From positions 641,079 to 656,106 of the forward strand of contig FN649730.1 of assembly GCA_000310025.1 (NCBI GenBank): DNA of 15,028 bases. The letters run 5' to 3'. The notes under the pieces are model-generated. The model was not told the origin of the DNA. It made no database searches and saw nothing but the letters and a program-made list of their open reading frames with translations. Positions within the stretch are counted from its first letter, which is position 1. Every line of letters begins with the position of its first letter. Of the stretch, positions 10,301 to 13,300 are shown one piece after another. Position numbers and translations under genes: made by a program. The stretch comes from Ectocarpus siliculosus (Eukaryota > Sar > Phaeophyceae > Ectocarpales > Ectocarpaceae).

Positions 10301-13300
10301 CTATCTTCACCCATAGGCCATGAGGGCTGCCCGCGACAGGACGGTGGGCACAGACAGAGTCGTACAAGGGTTGATGCGTGGTCGCGGTGCGGCCGCAAGG
10401 GCAGGTTAGGCTTGTAGACCTCGACAAGATCAATCGTCAAGCCGCCTAAACTACTCTATTCAGTATAGTCAAATGATCAGTGAAAATGATCAGTGAGAGG
10501 GCTTGTAGACCCATAGCTGGTTCTTGTATCTGTACTTCTATGTCCCCTCCCCAATGTGAGCCCTGCCGGCTCACTACAGCTCCTGTGATTTTACCACAAT
10601 TCCTACAAGCACGCAAGCACACCAGCACACACCTACCTTTGCATCAGTGGCTCTCTAGGTTCGGGCGAGGGTATGTGTGGGGCTATGATGATAGTGTATG
10701 TGTTACTACAGTACTGCTGTATGTTGAACTCGTCTATACTGCTGCTGCTGTGTAGCATAGCTGCTATGATGACTACTGGATCTTGGGAGTGTACGATTTT
10801 CAGATTTGGAGGATATGCAGCATACCACGATATCCTGGCCTGGTTGGGCTTGAAGTGCTCCTTTTCGCTGTCCTCCTGTCTTTGCATGTTGCTTGCTAGA
10901 TTCGGGCGAAGGCATGTATGTGGAGCTATTGATGTGTGTCTCTGTGAAAGGATATGGGGAGAGATTCATGGTGGCATTCGCATTTAGAGCAGTGTGCATT
11001 TTTCGAATTTTGGCCGTTCCAGGGACCTTGATATTACCCGCTGGCACTAACAACGTCTTTTCATTGGTCACCGGGTACGCGGTCGATGCGAATAATATAG
11101 ACACACCTACCTATTGACTTGCCAACACCTGGCGTGGAGGGACGCAGGGCGGCAACTCCATGGCATGCCACAACACCAGCATTTACAAATGATCAATCAA
11201 TGATCTGTCAGGACGCCTGTAGACCCAAAGCCCAAAAGGGTTAAGTGACCCAAGGCCCAATTAAGCCCAATTATTCCCCTTTCTAGCCGTCTCCGGCACA
11301 TAAAGGCGCCCAATCAGTAGTGATACAGAGTGGGATATACAGTAGGCATATCTGCTCATTTTCTTGCTTGTTCTGCTCCAGGAACAGGTTGTTCTGCTCG
11401 AACATTGCTTGTTCTGCTCGAGCACATGTTGAAATCGGATCTGCTTATGCCTGTGCTACTTATGGCCAAATCTGCTCTTTTTTCTTCTAGCAGAATGGGG
11501 GAAGGGCCTAGACAAGGTCATGTCTAAGCGCGAGTTTCCGCTTGGCCTCGCCCCGGTCCATCACTCGTTGAACTCTGCTTTGGAGGAACTTGAGTCACTC
11601 CTTTATCTTGTGCAGAAATGCTCTCCAACAAGAGCCCGTGAGCGTGATAACGAAGCAGCACCATCACCCAAAACAGAGTTTGTCTGGCGTAGGATAAGCA
11701 TTCCCAAAGACCAGGTCATCTCTATTCATAGAGAAGAGTCCCAGGATGTGCAAGCCATGAGTTAATGTAAAAGTGCTATGATACAATGTATGATCTCCCT
11801 ATGCATACCAGCTTTTTGTGTATCATCTCCGAGCAAGATAACAGCTGTTTTTGTTTTTTTTTCGTCTTTTAGTTCAAAGCAACGCTGACATCGTTTGTGC
11901 CGTTTACTCCAACCCTAGTCACACAAAAGGGTTCCTGAGACCCTTTACCCACCCCTCTTGCGGTGCTTTGTCTTCGGCTTTAAAAGACCTGCAGGACCCC
12001 GGAAAACCGAACCAAGATCGGAACCAACACGCCTCCAGAGCAGCGAAATAGGAACGCCAAATACGTAGATCTGGGAGATGTCCGAATTCGTCCGTCAACC
12101 AATTAACCCTGGTTGTTCCGTTCACACAACTTTCCCTTTTCTCTTTGTGTGTGTAACAAAAGCAATCTCTATACATACGTTCATCTCAATCCCACACACA
12201 TGCCATACTCCAGGATATGCAAGTCATGAAATCATACAAAACTGTTATAAAATGACCTCCCCACCTGTCTCCGAGCAAAATACAGCAGTAGTATTGTGGA
12301 TAAACACGGGCTCAATTTTTAATGAACTTTAAAGAAAATAGAGTCGAGAATTTTCACCAACTATAAGAAACAAGGGTCAAGAAACACAGCTCAGTGGCGG
12401 ATCCTACATTGAGCTCTATCATGACAACCTGTGCTCTACAGCGGCGATGAAATACGAAACTGATCGTCGGACCCAGGTTTGACGCTTCTTTATCTCCGGG
12501 CCCGTTTTGTATCCTTTCTACCCAGACCCTCCTGCTGTAGTAGCTGTTCGCCGAACATGGCCCTATTCTGTTTGCTATGGTCGCGTGGACTAGACTGAGA
12601 TGTGTTTTGATTTGACTCGCTCTTCATTTCCGCTGCTTTTCCTACTTCGTCTCGTTATTGTTGTTATTCTCCCGGGAAAATTACTGGAAAATTCTGCACG
12701 GTGGGGGTTGCTTCTCGGCAGACCTACGAGGGCACGCCCGAACAAGAGTGAGGACAGTAGTCACTTTGGGTCTCCTTGTTTGCTGTTGCATGCATCATCA
12801 TTTTCTATCTTGTTAATTTGTCTTGCTGTTGTACATATGGTACATCGTTTTCGATATTGACTGTGTTTTACTGGTGTGTGGATCATTGTACTCGATGTTG
12901 ATTGTGTTGTACTGTTATATGGACCATCATTTTCGATGTTGTCGATTGTGTTTTACTGTTGGATGGATCATCATCTCGATATTGTAATCATTGTGTTTTA
13001 GATTTTTCACCCCTACCCCCCTGAAGAATGCCCTCTTCGAGTACTCTCGCCTCTCGCCTCGGCATGTAGTACTTGCTCTCTTTCCGTTTTGTAGCGATGT
13101 GATTTGCCAATTTCTTTGTTTTTGCCGTACTTGTTTGGCGATTTGGTGTGTCTTTTTATTTTCTGTGTGTTGACTTCACATTCACCAATACAGTACACCA
13201 CATTGGCGTCGACAAAGACTTGTCTGATTCCCTCTTTCGCGCATTGCGTCGACCCTGGCTCCGCGTGTTTGGTGTTGTTGTGATTTCGGCTGTTTTTTTT

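Larger units (their letters stand above)
9825..11510. mobile_element. 1,686-bp hAT-like DNA transposon (non-autonomous)
   Basis: Terminal inverted repeats TAGGCCCTTCCCCATTCTGC at the left (9825) and, reverse-complemented, TAGGCCCTTCCCCCATTCTG at the right (ending 11510), differing by one inserted C. Both ends are flanked by the identical 8-bp GACAAGGT (9817-9824 and 11511-11518). An 8-bp duplication with a TAG(G) end is the hAT superfamily pattern. Subterminal TCTGCTC/TATGCTC repeats occur many times at 9838-10130 and 11345-11480, as expected of transposase-binding clusters. No transposase ORF is present. The interior holds a tRNA-like repeat (11012-11110) and other internal duplications. Confidence 0.85.
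9756..12721 (+). other. Intron 11, holding a transposon insertion
   Basis: Nearly 3 kb. It begins with donor GTGAGT and a T-run, carries the hAT-like element (9825-11510), then 11519-12300 with a diverged duplicated segment (11741-11845 and 12210-12287), then 12300-12700 with nothing recognised. An ORF at 11520-11765 (81 codons) starts one base after the target duplication and shows no domain, so I do not call it a gene. Confidence 0.65.

Noticed and set aside
11520-11765. 81-codon ORF with charged sequence after the hAT-like element
   Set aside because: No recognisable domain, it lies in a repeated segment within an intron, and there is no splice or promoter support. Noted as a region, not as a gene.
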